From NCBI GenBank assembly GCA_965198855.1, contig CBDAPZ010000002.1, positions 682,001 to 746,000 of the forward strand: 64,000 nucleotides of DNA, read 5' to 3'. Shown here piece after piece: positions 17,646-26,454 of the stretch. Source of the DNA: BOG-908 sp965198855 (GTDB lineage Bacteria > Pseudomonadota > Alphaproteobacteria > Acetobacterales > Acetobacteraceae). Numbering within the stretch: position 1 is the first letter of the stretch; the number at the start of each line of letters is the position of its first letter. The position numbers and the translations under genes were made by a program. The notes beneath the pieces were generated by a model. That model was given only the letters and a program-made list of their open reading frames with translations. It ran no database searches and had not been told where the DNA came from.

Positions 17646-18751
17646 GCGGGACCATGGGCGGCCATGAACAGGTCCACCGCCGCGAGCGCGCGCGCCATCT
17701 CGGCCGGGCCGATCGCGCCGATGCAGCCAATACGAAAGCTTGGTTCCTGCGTGAGCTTGCCGGGGTAGATCACCACGCCATGGCCGGCGAGGAAATCGTA
17801 GAATTTTTGGAAATCGAACCAGCCGCCGGGTGGAATGCGGAAAGTGACGATCACCGGCGCCTGGTCGGAGTCTTCGAGGATGCAGGTGAAGCCATGCGCG
17901 CGCATGCCCGCCTTCAGCATCGCGCAATTGGCCGAGTAACGGGCGTGGCGTGCGGCGATGCCGCCTTCCTCCGCGAGCTGGTCCAAAGCGGCCGCGAGGC
18001 CTGCCACCACCTGCACGGGCGGGGTGAAGCGCCATTGCCGGTCGGCTTCGAAGCCGCGCCATTGCGCGTAAAGGTCCAGGCTGAGGCTGACGGCGTTGCC
18101 TTCGCAGCGCGCGAGATGCGTGCGTTCGGCGATGACGAAGCCCAGTCCGGGCACGCCTTCCAGCCCTTTGTTTGCCGAAGCCACGACAGCTATGCAGGGC
18201 GCGGCGCGAAGGTCGATCGGCACGCCGCCGAACGAGCTCATCGCATCCAGGATCAGGCGGCGTCCCGCGTCGTGCACGCAAGCGGCGATCGGTTCGAGCG
18301 AGTTGAGGATGCCGCTCGTCGTCTCGCAGTGGACGAGGGCCACGTCGGTGATCGACGGATCCGCTGCCAGCGCGGCACGCACGCCATCCACCGGCATCGG
18401 CTGGTCCTCAGGTATGTCCAGCACGCCGCCGAGACGGCCGATCCGTCGGGCCATCTCCGCCATGCGCCTTCCATAGGCGCCGTTGACCAGCACCAGCAGC
18501 TTGCCGTCGCGCGGCACCAGGCTCTGCACCGCGGCTTCCAGCGCGAAGGTGCCACTGCCTTGCATGGGCACGGCCACATGGGTGCCGGCAGCATTAACCA
18601 GGCCGGCCAGGCGGGCACGGACGCCTTCGCTGAGCGCCAGGAACGCCGCATCGCGCGAGCCCCAGTCGCGGCCGAGGGCGGCGCGCGTGCGGGCAGAGGT
18701 GGTGAGCGGGCCCGGCGTGAGCAGCAGGACCGGCTTCGTATCGTTGGACAT
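17633..18751 (-). CDS. phnW: 2-aminoethylphosphonate-pyruvate transaminase
   Basis: A 372-residue class V aminotransferase. It has LTPGPL (11-16), GSGTFALEA, HCETTSG (141-147), DAMSS (169-173) and the PLP lysine K195 in ASANKGLEG, all matching AEP transaminases. In breakdown pathways PhnW deaminates AEP; beside PepM and Ppd it should run the other way and aminate phosphonoacetaldehyde. The ATG at 18751 is preferred over one 12 codons upstream. It is transcribed against ppd and divergently from the HpnL-like gene (35 bases between starts), so it has its own promoter. Confidence 0.9.
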   Translation of the reverse strand: MSNDTKPVLLLTPGPLTTSARTRAALGRDWGSRDAAFLALSEGVRARLAGLVNAAGTHVAVPMQGSGTFALEAAVQSLVPRDGKLLVLVNGAYGRRMAEMARRIGRLGGVLDIPEDQPMPVDGVRAALAADPSITDVALVHCETTSGILNSLEPIAACVHDAGRRLILDAMSSFGGVPIDLRAAPCIAVVASANKGLEGVPGLGFVIAERTHLARCEGNAVSLSLDLYAQWRGFEADRQWRFTPPVQVVAGLAAALDQLAEEGGIAARHARYSANCAMLKAGMRAHGFTCILEDSDQAPVIVTFRIPPGGWFDFQKFYDFLAGHGVVIYPGKLTQEPSFRIGCIGAIGPAEMARALAAVDLFMAAHGPAQAG

Positions 18752-18786
18752 GCGAGCCGCGTAGCCCGTGTGCTGGCTGCACCGCA

Positions 18787-19791
18787 ATGGGTGCGCGCAT
18801 GAGGCTGGTGCCGATCATCGCCGGCCTAGCTGGACTCGGCCTGGCGATCTGGCTGCTGCACAGCACCGGGTTCGGCCGGATCATGGGGCTGATCGGCCAT
18901 GCCGGATGGCTGGGCCTGTCGGCGGTGATCGTGTTCCATCTGACGCAGGTCATGGCCTCCGCCGCCGGCTGGCAGGCCATCTCCGCCGCGGCCATCCACC
19001 GGCCGCGCCTCATCGCCTATGCGGCAATCCGCGTGGTGCGCGAGGGCGTCAATAATCTGCTGCCGGTGGCACAGATCGGCGGCCCGGTGGTGGGCGCCCG
19101 TCTGCTGCAAGGCGATGGCATGGCGTTGCCGGACGCGATCGCCGCCACGGTGGCCGATTTGACCATGGAGATGGTCACGCAAATCCTGTTCACCCTGATG
19201 GGGCTGGGCGTATTGCTGCTGACGGTCGGCGGCAGCCGGGGTGTGACAGGCACCGTGATCGGCGGATTGCTGGCGGCGGGCTGTGTCGCGGCAGGCTTCG
19301 TCGGCGCGCAATGGTTCGGGCTGGGCCATCTGCTGGAAGCGATTTTGTTGCGGTTGGGTACCGCGCTCGGATGGAAAGGCACCGGCCAGGTACAGGGCCT
19401 ACACACGGCGTTGCGCGCCTGCTACGCAAATCCGGTCGCGGTGCTGCTCGGGATTGCCTGGCACATGGTGTCCTGGCTGCTGGGCGGGGTGGAGGTCTGC
19501 ATCGCGCTGCATTTTCTCGGGCACGATGTGGGGATCGGTCCGGGGGTGGTCGTTGAAAGTCTCGGCCAGGCGATGAAGGCGGTGGGTTTCGCCGTGCCGG
19601 GCGCGCTCGGCGTTCAGGAAGGCGGTTACATCGTGGTCTGCGGCTTGTTTCAGCTCTCACCGGAGATCGGCATCGCGCTGTCGCTGGTGAAAAGGCTGCG
19701 CGAAGTGGCGCTGGGGCTGCCGTCGCTCGCCGCCTGGCTGGTGATGGAACGCCGCCTGCCGCGGCGCGTGGCACTGGACGCACTGTCGTGA
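18787..19791 (+). CDS. HpnL-like/LPG-synthase transmembrane family protein
   Basis: A 334-residue polytopic protein with eight or so membrane segments. VREGVNNLLPVAQIGGPVVGARLL, split by short loops, and GVQEGGYIVVCGLF are typical of the HpnL branch of the lysylphosphatidylglycerol synthase transmembrane (UPF0104) family. HpnL proteins occur with hopanoid genes; related proteins act as lipid flippases. No hopanoid cyclase genes are present in this window. Its stop overlaps the GTG of the CDP-alcohol phosphatidyltransferase gene (GTGA), so the two are coupled. A role in moving a phosphonolipid or its precursor is inferred from context. Confidence 0.82.
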   Translation: MGARMRLVPIIAGLAGLGLAIWLLHSTGFGRIMGLIGHAGWLGLSAVIVFHLTQVMASAAGWQAISAAAIHRPRLIAYAAIRVVREGVNNLLPVAQIGGPVVGARLLQGDGMALPDAIAATVADLTMEMVTQILFTLMGLGVLLLTVGGSRGVTGTVIGGLLAAGCVAAGFVGAQWFGLGHLLEAILLRLGTALGWKGTGQVQGLHTALRACYANPVAVLLGIAWHMVSWLLGGVEVCIALHFLGHDVGIGPGVVVESLGQAMKAVGFAVPGALGVQEGGYIVVCGLFQLSPEIGIALSLVKRLREVALGLPSLAAWLVMERRLPRRVALDALS

Positions 19792-20384
19792 GCGGTACCT
19801 CCTGGAGCCACGTCATCGCCCGCCCACTGGTGCGCCCGATGATCGGGACATGGATACGGCCGAACCATCTGACCACGCTGCGCCTGCTGACCGGGCTCGC
19901 CGCCTGTGTCGGCCTCGCGCTCGGCACGCGTGCCGGAACCTGGTGGGGCGGTAGCCTGTGGATCGTCAGCGCCTTCCTCGATCGTGCCGATGGCGAGCTC
20001 GCGCGGCTGGGCCGGCTAACCAGCCCGGGCGGTCATCTCTACGACTATTACTGCGACATCACCGTGAACGCGCTGCTGTTCGTCGCCATCGGAATCGGCC
20101 TTCGCCATAGCTGGCTGGGTGCCTGGGCGATCCCGCTCGGCCTGCTCGCCGGCTTTTCCCTGTTGATGGGAAGCATCTTTTCGCATCGGCTGGAACTGCG
20201 CAGCCCACCCGGGACAAAAGCCTATTCGGGCAAATGGGGTTTCGACCTGGAGGACGCGCTCTATCTGATGGCGCCGCTGGCCTGGCTCGGCTGGCTGAGC
20301 CCCATCCTGATCGGCGCTGCCATCGGTGCCACCGCGATCATGCTGCTGACAGCCTGGCGCCTGCAGCGTCTGCCGGCAGCGTAG
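19788..20384 (+). CDS. CDP-alcohol phosphatidyltransferase, likely phosphonolipid synthase
   Basis: A 198-residue membrane enzyme. The family signature D-x2-DG-x2-AR-x8-G-x3-D-x3-D is present without a mismatch, beginning DRADGELAR and ending GHLYDYYCD at about residues 65-90. Such enzymes join a CDP- or CMP-activated group to an alcohol, as in CDP-choline plus diacylglycerol. In this locus the donor is most simply CMP-AEP from the PepM/nucleotidyltransferase protein and the acceptor a lipid alcohol, giving a phosphonolipid. The start is a GTG that overlaps the upstream stop. The HpnN-like gene begins three bases after it ends. Confidence 0.88.
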   Translation: MSGTSWSHVIARPLVRPMIGTWIRPNHLTTLRLLTGLAACVGLALGTRAGTWWGGSLWIVSAFLDRADGELARLGRLTSPGGHLYDYYCDITVNALLFVAIGIGLRHSWLGAWAIPLGLLAGFSLLMGSIFSHRLELRSPPGTKAYSGKWGFDLEDALYLMAPLAWLGWLSPILIGAAIGATAIMLLTAWRLQRLPAA

Positions 20385-20387
20385 CGG

Positions 20388-22997
20388 ATGCCGAACCTGC
20401 TTGGAGGCCTCGCGGCCTGGTGCGGCGCGCGGCCGCGCATGATGGCGATGGCCGCGCTGCTGCTCGCAGTGCTCGGCGTGCTCACGATCCGCACCGATCT
20501 CGGGGTCAGCACCGATACCGGCATGCTGTTCTCCGCCCGCCTGCCCTGGAAGCAGCGGCAGAACGCCCTGCGCGACGCCTTCCCGCAAACCAAGAACATC
20601 CTGGTGGTGGTGATCGATGCCACCATCCCGGAAGAGGCGGACGCCACGGCTGACTCGCTGGCTGCTGCCTTGCGTGGCGATACCACGCATTTCACCTCGA
20701 TCGTGCAGCCCGCCGCCTCGCCTTTCCTGCAGCGAAACGGGCTGCTCTATCTGGGCACCGACAAGCTGACCGACCTGCTGGACCGCATGGTGGATGCACA
20801 GCCTTTTCTGGGACAGCTTGCCGCCGACCCGAGCCTCTCCGGCCTTGCCGGCGCGTTGTCTTTGATCGGCACTGGCGCCGTGCGCCAGCATGCCGATCTC
20901 ACCGCCTTTGACGCCGCCTTGCGCAGCTTCCACGCAGCGATGTCGGGCGACCATCCAAAGCCGCTCTCCTGGCAGAATTTGCTGGCTGGCCAGGTCGCCG
21001 CGCTCGCCGGCCGCTACCGCTTCGTGCTGATCAAGCCGAAGCTGGATTACGGCGCCCTGCAGCCGGGAGCGACCGCCACCAAGGCGATCCGGGAAGCGGC
21101 CAAGAACCTCGTTTTTGTGAAAAACGGCAGCGCGCGGGTGCGCATCACCGGGCCGGTGGCACTCGATGACGACGAATTCGCCGCGGTCGCCCAGGGGGCT
21201 GCAGGCGGCCTCCTGGCCAGCCTCGTACTCGTCACAATGTGGCTCTGGATCGCGGTGCGCTCCTGGCGGCTGATCCTGCCCATCCTCGGCACCTTGCTGC
21301 TGGGGCTGGACCTGACGGCGGCGTTCGCAGCCCTTGCCGTGGGCACGCTCAACCTCGTCTCGGTGGCGTTCGCCGTGCTGTTCGTGGGCTTGGCGGTGGA
21401 TTTCGCCATCCAGTTCACCGTGCGCTTCCGCGAGGCCAGCACCGAACATCCCGATGCGCCGTCGGCGCTCGCCGCTGCCGGAAGGCGCAGCGGCGGACAG
21501 ATCCTGGTGGCCGCCCTCTCCACCTCGGCGGGCTTCCTCGCCTTCACCCCCACCTCGTTTGCCGGCGTCGCCCAGCTCGGCCTCATCGCCGGCATCGGCA
21601 TGCTGATCGCCTTCGCCTGCACCCTCACCGTTCTGCCCGCACTCATCGCGCTCTGCCGCCCGCGCCCCGAAGCCGGCGAGGTGGGTTTCACCTGGGCACG
21701 GCCGGCGGACGCTGCCCTGGTGCGCCACCGGCGCCTTATCCTGGCCGTCAGTGGTCTGCTCGCGCTGCTGGGCATCGGGCTCAGCCCCTGGCTGATCTTC
21801 GACAGCGACCCGCTGCACACCAAGAACCAATCCAGCGAGTCGGTAACCACCCTGAACGAGCTGGTCGCAGACCCGGTCACCAACCCCTACAGCATCGAAA
21901 TGCTGCTGCCGTCGATCGACCAGGTGGCCCCTATGGCCGCCAAGCTGCGCAAGCTCTCGACCGTAGACGGCACCGAAAGCCTCGACAGCCTGGTTCCCAC
22001 GGACCAGGCCGCCAAACTGCCGCTGATCGCCGATGCCGCATCGCTGCTCACACCCACTTTGTCCGTGCAGGCCAAACCCGCCCCCGATGCAGCCGCCCTG
22101 CGCGCAGGCCTCCAACACGATGTGCCATCGATGCAGAAGGCCGCGGCAACGATGCCGCCGGACGCACCCTTCGCCCTCGTCACCCGCGACATGGAACGTC
22201 TCGCCGGTGCGACCGACGCGCAGCTTCTTGCTGCCAACACAGCACTCACCGGCTTCCTGCCGGCGCAGCTCAGCTCGCTGCGCACTGTGCTCGGCGCCAC
22301 CGCAGTCACCCGCGCCGACATCCCGAACGACCTTGCCGCACAATGGGTGACGCCGGATGGCCGCGCCAAACTGCAAGTGCTTCCGACCCGCGCCGCCTCT
22401 CAGGACAGCGCCGGCCTGCACCACTTCGTCGCAGAAATCGTGGCAGTCGCACCCGACGCCAGCGGCGCCGCGGTCGCCATCGTGCGCAGTGCTGACACCA
22501 TTGTCGCCGCCTTCCGCCTGGCCGCGATCGGTGCCTTCGTCTCGATCGCCGTCATCCTGCTGGTCGCCCTGCGCCGCGTGCTCGATGCGCTGCTGGTGCT
22601 CGCACCGCTCATGCTCTCCACACTATTGACGGTGATCGTCGCCGTGCTGCTGCCGCTGCCGCTCAACTTCGCCAACATCATCGCATTGCCGCTGCTGCTG
22701 GGCGTCGGCGTTTCGTTCAACGTGTATTTCGTGATGAACTGGCGCGCGGGGCTACAAATGCCGCTCAGTTCTGCGACAGCGCGGGCGGTGTTCTTCTCGG
22801 CGCTTACTACCGCGACGGCGTTCGGGTCGCTAGCACTTTCCAAACATCCGGGCACGGCGAGCATGGGGCTGCTGCTGCTCGTGAGCTTGGCATGCACGCT
22901 GATTTCTACGCTGACGTTTGAACCGGCATTGCTGGCTTCAGTGTCGAGAGAAGGAAGGCCTTCTTTTCTGAAGAAAAGAAGCAAAACACTTTTATGA
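20388..22997 (+). CDS. hpnN: HpnN-like RND lipid transporter
   Basis: An 869-residue RND/MMPL transporter. There is one membrane segment near residues 15-35, a large periplasmic loop, a bundle with GLAVDFAIQFTVRFREAS, a second periplasmic loop beginning DSDPLHTKNQSSE, and a final bundle with LPLLLGVGVSFNVYFVMNW. This layout matches HpnN, which carries hopanoids to the outer membrane. Its place directly after the phosphatidyltransferase suggests the cargo here may be a phosphonolipid. The last 17 or so residues and the stop codon (from about 22950) come from repeat copy B, so the original C-terminus has been replaced or extended. Family is sure; cargo is not. Confidence 0.88.
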   Translation: MPNLLGGLAAWCGARPRMMAMAALLLAVLGVLTIRTDLGVSTDTGMLFSARLPWKQRQNALRDAFPQTKNILVVVIDATIPEEADATADSLAAALRGDTTHFTSIVQPAASPFLQRNGLLYLGTDKLTDLLDRMVDAQPFLGQLAADPSLSGLAGALSLIGTGAVRQHADLTAFDAALRSFHAAMSGDHPKPLSWQNLLAGQVAALAGRYRFVLIKPKLDYGALQPGATATKAIREAAKNLVFVKNGSARVRITGPVALDDDEFAAVAQGAAGGLLASLVLVTMWLWIAVRSWRLILPILGTLLLGLDLTAAFAALAVGTLNLVSVAFAVLFVGLAVDFAIQFTVRFREASTEHPDAPSALAAAGRRSGGQILVAALSTSAGFLAFTPTSFAGVAQLGLIAGIGMLIAFACTLTVLPALIALCRPRPEAGEVGFTWARPADAALVRHRRLILAVSGLLALLGIGLSPWLIFDSDPLHTKNQSSESVTTLNELVADPVTNPYSIEMLLPSIDQVAPMAAKLRKLSTVDGTESLDSLVPTDQAAKLPLIADAASLLTPTLSVQAKPAPDAAALRAGLQHDVPSMQKAAATMPPDAPFALVTRDMERLAGATDAQLLAANTALTGFLPAQLSSLRTVLGATAVTRADIPNDLAAQWVTPDGRAKLQVLPTRAASQDSAGLHHFVAEIVAVAPDASGAAVAIVRSADTIVAAFRLAAIGAFVSIAVILLVALRRVLDALLVLAPLMLSTLLTVIVAVLLPLPLNFANIIALPLLLGVGVSFNVYFVMNWRAGLQMPLSSATARAVFFSALTTATAFGSLALSKHPGTASMGLLLLVSLACTLISTLTFEPALLASVSREGRPSFLKKRSKTLL

Positions 22998-23022
22998 GGC
23001 TGTCGCGGTTTTATGCGGCACG
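22952..23022. repeat. palindromic repeat, copy B (left arm and core only)
   Basis: Only one arm is present: a CTTC...GAAG hairpin (CCTTCTTTTCTG, AAGAAAAGAAG), then CACTTTTATG and a partial core GGCTGTCGCGG. The second arm is absent. The repeat supplies the stop codon of the RND gene and is followed by an SDR gene in the same direction, as for other half copies at tandem junctions. Confidence 0.75.
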
Positions 23023-23037
23023 GTTGGAGCAGGTGCT

Positions 23038-23862
23038 ATGCCCCTGAGCGTTGTTACCGGAGCGACAGGCGGCATCGGCCGCTGGATCGCACTCGGCCTG
23101 GCAAAAGCCGGCCATGACCTGATCCTGGTCGGCCGGTCCAAGCGGAGCTGCGAGACGACACGCGCCTGGATCACAGGCCAGCTTCCGGATGCAAAAATCG
23201 ACTACAGCCTCGCCGACCTCTCGCTGCTCGCAGAAACCCGTAAAGCGGCCGACGATATCCTGGCCCGCGGACGGCCAGTCGATGTGCTGGTCAACAATGC
23301 CGGCGTGTTCCGCCAGCACCGTGAGGAAACGGCCGAAGGACACGAGCTGATCCTCGCCGTCAACCACCTCGCCCCGTTCGTGCTGACACGCAGCTTGCTG
23401 TCGGCGCTGCCGTCCGGTGCCAGGATCGTCAATGTCGGCTCGTCCTCCTCGGACACCGCCACCATCGATCCTGACGATCTGGAAGGCCGGCGCAAATGGG
23501 GCTTTCTGCACAGCTATTCGCAGTCGAAACTGGCGCTGCTGATGGTCACCAACCACTGGGCCGAGATCCTGCGACCAGAGGGCATCACCGCGAACACCGT
23601 GCATCCGGGCACGGTGGCGACCGGCCTGATACGAACCGGCGGCGTGATCGGCCTGGCCTGGCGGGTGATGTCCAAATTCCTGATCACCGAGGAGCAGGGG
23701 GCGAAGAGCCCGCTCCATGTCGCCCTGTCGCCAGACTGCGCCGATCTCACGGGGACCTACGTGAAGGAATGCGCGCCCGCCAAGCCGAACAAGCTTTCGC
23801 TCGACCGCGCGCTCGAGCAGCGTGTCTGGGACGCTACGGAGCGGCTGACCGGTCCCGGCTGA
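23038..23862 (+). CDS. short-chain dehydrogenase/reductase (retinol-dehydrogenase-like)
   Basis: A 274-residue SDR with TGATGGIG (7-14), LVGRSKRSCE suggesting NADP(H), LVNNAGVF, and SSSSDTA followed by YSQSKLALLM with the catalytic Tyr and Lys. The long C-terminal half with VHPGTVATGLIR resembles vertebrate retinol dehydrogenase/WW-oxidoreductase-like bacterial SDRs, whose substrates are often lipid-like. It follows the RND gene after repeat copy B and converges on another SDR, overlapping it by 29 bases. A role in lipid-head or acyl-chain reduction is possible but unproven. Confidence 0.82.
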   Translation: MPLSVVTGATGGIGRWIALGLAKAGHDLILVGRSKRSCETTRAWITGQLPDAKIDYSLADLSLLAETRKAADDILARGRPVDVLVNNAGVFRQHREETAEGHELILAVNHLAPFVLTRSLLSALPSGARIVNVGSSSSDTATIDPDDLEGRRKWGFLHSYSQSKLALLMVTNHWAEILRPEGITANTVHPGTVATGLIRTGGVIGLAWRVMSKFLITEEQGAKSPLHVALSPDCADLTGTYVKECAPAKPNKLSLDRALEQRVWDATERLTGPG

Positions 23863-24826
23863 ACATGGCCAAAGCCCGTTTGGCTGCTAGCTGAAAGCTA
23901 TGCGCCCGCGCACGCCTGCCGAATGGCCCGTGCACCGGCGAGGCCTTGGCCGACGGTGCGAACAGGGTGTTTGCGGCAAGCGCACAGGCTTCCGGATCGC
24001 GGGACAACTGGCCTTCGTAGCCAAGCTGGGTCATGCACCAGGCGATCAGTTCCGGGGCGATGCGGTTGACCAGGCTGAAAAGCGAGGCGGTGCCAGTGAC
24101 GATCACCTCGGCGCCACCCTTGGTCGCTGCGTAGTAGATGCCTTCCGCCACGATCTCCGGCTGATACACCGGCGGTGCGGGCCGGGCAGGCCAGTTGGCG
24201 TGCGAGGCGGCGTGGCCGAAGAAGGGCGTGTTGACGGCCGGCGGGAACACCGTGGTAACGCGCACATTGCTGCCGCCGATGCGCAATTCCGCCCGCAATG
24301 CCTGGGCGAAGGCGCGTATGGCGGCCTTTGCGCCGGCATAGGATGTCATCATCGGCAGGCCGTGGAAGGCCGCGGCGGAGCAAACATTGACGATGGTGCC
24401 ATAGCCGCGCGGACCCATCACGGCGAGCGCCGTGCGGCAGCCATTGACCGTGCCGGTGTAGGTGACGGCGGTCACCCGGTCGAACTCTTCGCAGGGCACC
24501 CCCGAAAACTGGCCATATACGCCGTTGCCGGCGCAATTGATCCAGATATCCGGCGCGCCAAGCTCCGTGACCAGGCTGGCGGCCGCTTGCGACAATGCAT
24601 TGGCGCAAGCGACGTCGGCGACTGCAATGCCGACACGGCCGCCTTCACGGCGTACCGCCTCGGCAGCGTCCTCCAGGCCGGGTTCGCCGCGCGCGATGAG
24701 GCCGACCGTGAAACCGCGGCGCGCGAATAACCCCGCCGTGCAACGGCCGATGCCCGATGATCCGCCGGTGATGATCAGCACACGTGACTGCTTCTGCGGC
24801 ACCGATGCTGCGACGGTCTCGATCAT
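23834..24826 (-). CDS. short-chain dehydrogenase/reductase
   Basis: A 330-residue SDR with ITGGSSGIGR near residues 18-27, INCAGNGVYG, CSAAAFHGLPMMTSYAGAKAA holding the catalytic Ser, Tyr and Lys in the Y-x3-K arrangement, and a longer C-terminal extension of 70-80 residues. This shape resembles 3-ketosphinganine/keto-lipid reductase-like SDRs (KDSR type), which would fit a lipid locus, but that assignment is tentative. An earlier ATG at 24874 is possible. Its 3' end overlaps the convergent SDR gene. Confidence 0.8.
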   Translation of the reverse strand: MIETVAASVPQKQSRVLIITGGSSGIGRCTAGLFARRGFTVGLIARGEPGLEDAAEAVRREGGRVGIAVADVACANALSQAAASLVTELGAPDIWINCAGNGVYGQFSGVPCEEFDRVTAVTYTGTVNGCRTALAVMGPRGYGTIVNVCSAAAFHGLPMMTSYAGAKAAIRAFAQALRAELRIGGSNVRVTTVFPPAVNTPFFGHAASHANWPARPAPPVYQPEIVAEGIYYAATKGGAEVIVTGTASLFSLVNRIAPELIAWCMTQLGYEGQLSRDPEACALAANTLFAPSAKASPVHGPFGRRARAHSFQLAAKRALAMFSRDRSAAP

Positions 24827-24919
24827 CGGCAGTATGTGTGCCGTGGGCCGCAGGGCGCCTTGGGGTCTGCTCAAACTGATCTATTCTCCAGCCGTCCGGC
24901 GCCATGTGGCGAAGAACGT

Positions 24920-25351
24920 CTACTCTCTCACGTAAACCATCAACAGACTCTCCACCGGCTTACCGCCATCCAGCGGTACATCCGTCCAGGATTTTCCGTC
25001 AGCGGCCAGGGTCATCCGGCCTTCGCCGCGGTCTTGTCCGTTCAGGCGGACCTGGTAGAGCCACATGCCCGGCGACTCTGCGCGAACGCTGATGGTCATG
25101 CCGGCGGCAGCACCCGGCCGGTTGATGGCCATCGGGGTGCCATCGAGCCGGCCGATATTGACTTCCTTCAGCGACGGTATCTCCCACTTAACTGTTTCGT
25201 CGGGTCCCACGGTGAACCGGTAGTCATCGGCCGCGCCGTCCGGCTCGGCGCGGCTTCGGTCAAGCTTCCAGCTGCCGTTCCAAGGGCTGTTCGCAGCAAA
25301 ACATGCAGGCGCAAACAGTAGCCCAGTGAGTATCAGAGCAAGAAACCTCAT
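24920..25351 (-). CDS. secreted protein of unknown function
   Basis: A 143-residue protein. Starting at the ATG at 25351 gives a clean Sec signal peptide (MRFLALILTGLLFAPACFA, then AN). The mature protein begins with SPWNGSWKLDRSRAEPDGA, a pattern common in small exported lipocalin- or DUF3471-like beta-barrel proteins of Proteobacteria. It contains GDxTPMAINRPG-like and SVRAESPGMWLYQVRLNG stretches. I do not recognise a function. The frame extends 19 codons upstream into repeat copy C, but that extension is not native. Confidence 0.65.
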   Translation of the reverse strand: MRFLALILTGLLFAPACFAANSPWNGSWKLDRSRAEPDGAADDYRFTVGPDETVKWEIPSLKEVNIGRLDGTPMAINRPGAAAGMTISVRAESPGMWLYQVRLNGQDRGEGRMTLAADGKSWTDVPLDGGKPVESLLMVYVRE

Positions 25352-25382
25352 CCGAAGCCTTTCAATAATCCCCATCGGAAGC

Positions 25383-25425
25383 AAAAGTTCTTTTGGGTCA
25401 TTTTTCAAAAAAAGAACTGCTTCCT
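25383..25425. repeat. palindromic repeat, copy C (single arm)
   Basis: One arm only, in the orientation of the right arm of full copies: AAAAGTTCTTTTGGGTCA, then TTTTTCAAAAAAAGAAC and TGCTTCC. It has a small deletion in the 5' side of the stem. It lies 5 bases downstream of the SDR gene that ends at 25430 and upstream of the secreted-protein gene, both on the minus strand. Confidence 0.7.
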
Positions 25426-25429
25426 GTTC

Positions 25430-26293
25430 TTACGGCGTGATGTTCGCACTCTCCCCCGCCGTCACCGGGAAAGTCCCTCCGCTCACCATTCTCGCCTCCT
25501 CGGAAGCAAGGAACACCACCATCGGCGCCACATCTTCCGGGTCGATCCAAGGCACGCCAAGTGGCGACTTGGCGCCCAGCGACTCCCGCGCGGTGTCTTC
25601 ATCCTTCTGTGCGTCACCGCTTGGCTGCTTGCCCGCAGTCTGTATCGCCTGGGCATAGCGGTCTTCGTGGCGTGTGAGGGTCGTGTCGATCAGGCCGGGG
25701 ATCAGCGCATTTACGGTGATCTTGTGTTCCCCGAATTCCATCGCGGCCGACTTCATGAGGCCGATGATGCCCCATTTCGACGCAGCATAGGCCGAGCCAT
25801 CCTTCATGCCGTGCTGGCCCTGCGTGGAGGAGGTGACGATGATCCTGCCACCTCCGCGGGCTACGAGGGACGGCGTGAAGGCGCGCAGGGCGTTCATGGT
25901 GCCTGTCAGGTTGATGTCGATCTGGTCGTGCCAGTCGGCATCCTCCATCTCCAGGATCGGCTTGAATGCCTGGATGCCGCCATTGGCGAACAGGATGTCG
26001 ATGCCGCCGAATTCTGCCGATATCCTGGTGGCAGCGTTGCGCAAGGCGGCCAGGTTGCGCTGATCGAGGACAATGGCCATCCAGCGTCCGCCGGTCTGCT
26101 CGACCAATTGCCCGGTAGTAGCGAGTTCGTCGGCACTGGCTGCGGCGAAATCCACGTGAGCGCCGGTTGGCCCGGCGATGTCGATCCCGGCGATGCTGGC
26201 ACCTGCCTTGGCGAGTGCGACCGCGGACGCACGGCCGATGCCGCGCGCAGCACCGGTGACCACCGCTACCTTGCCGTCCAGACGAAAACTCAT
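25430..26293 (-). CDS. short-chain dehydrogenase, mycofactocin/carveol-dehydrogenase-like
   Basis: A 287-residue SDR. It has VTGAARGIG (13-21), DIAGPTGAHVDFAAASADEL after the second strand, FANGGIQAF in place of the usual NNAG, SSTQGQHGMKDGSAYAASKWG with Ser, Tyr and Lys, and a C-terminal insertion before GVPWIDPEDVAPMVVFLASEEAR. The insertion and the DPEDVA motif match the carveol-dehydrogenase-like group that uses tightly held NAD and often an outside redox partner. No mycofactocin genes are visible here. It is divergent from the zinc alcohol dehydrogenase gene. Confidence 0.85.
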   Translation of the reverse strand: MSFRLDGKVAVVTGAARGIGRASAVALAKAGASIAGIDIAGPTGAHVDFAAASADELATTGQLVEQTGGRWMAIVLDQRNLAALRNAATRISAEFGGIDILFANGGIQAFKPILEMEDADWHDQIDINLTGTMNALRAFTPSLVARGGGRIIVTSSTQGQHGMKDGSAYAASKWGIIGLMKSAAMEFGEHKITVNALIPGLIDTTLTRHEDRYAQAIQTAGKQPSGDAQKDEDTARESLGAKSPLGVPWIDPEDVAPMVVFLASEEARMVSGGTFPVTAGESANITP

Positions 26294-26454
26294 TGTGCGG
26301 TTCCTTGGCGTGCTACGCGGCGCGTCAGCTTAGTAGGATATGTATCAACACAAGCGGGGCTGCGGGGTTTGCACGCGGATCGTTGAGAATGATCGCGGGA
26401 ACCGTGCGGATGGCGGCCGCTTGTGCTCCCCGCCACGTACAGGGATCAGTCTGG

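Noticed and set aside
16434..18281. Long minus-strand open frame opposite the PepM, decarboxylase and transaminase genes
   Set aside because: Low-complexity, Arg-rich, no family match, and antisense to clear enzyme genes.
20016..22424. Long minus-strand open frame (about 800 codons) opposite the RND gene
   Set aside because: It is rich in Gly/Gln/Arg/His, has no recognisable domain and lies entirely antisense to two well-supported genes. High GC makes such frames common.
21239..22495. Plus-strand frame of about 400 codons inside the RND gene
   Set aside because: Composition is Arg/Pro/His-rich and it is an alternative frame within a well-supported coding sequence.
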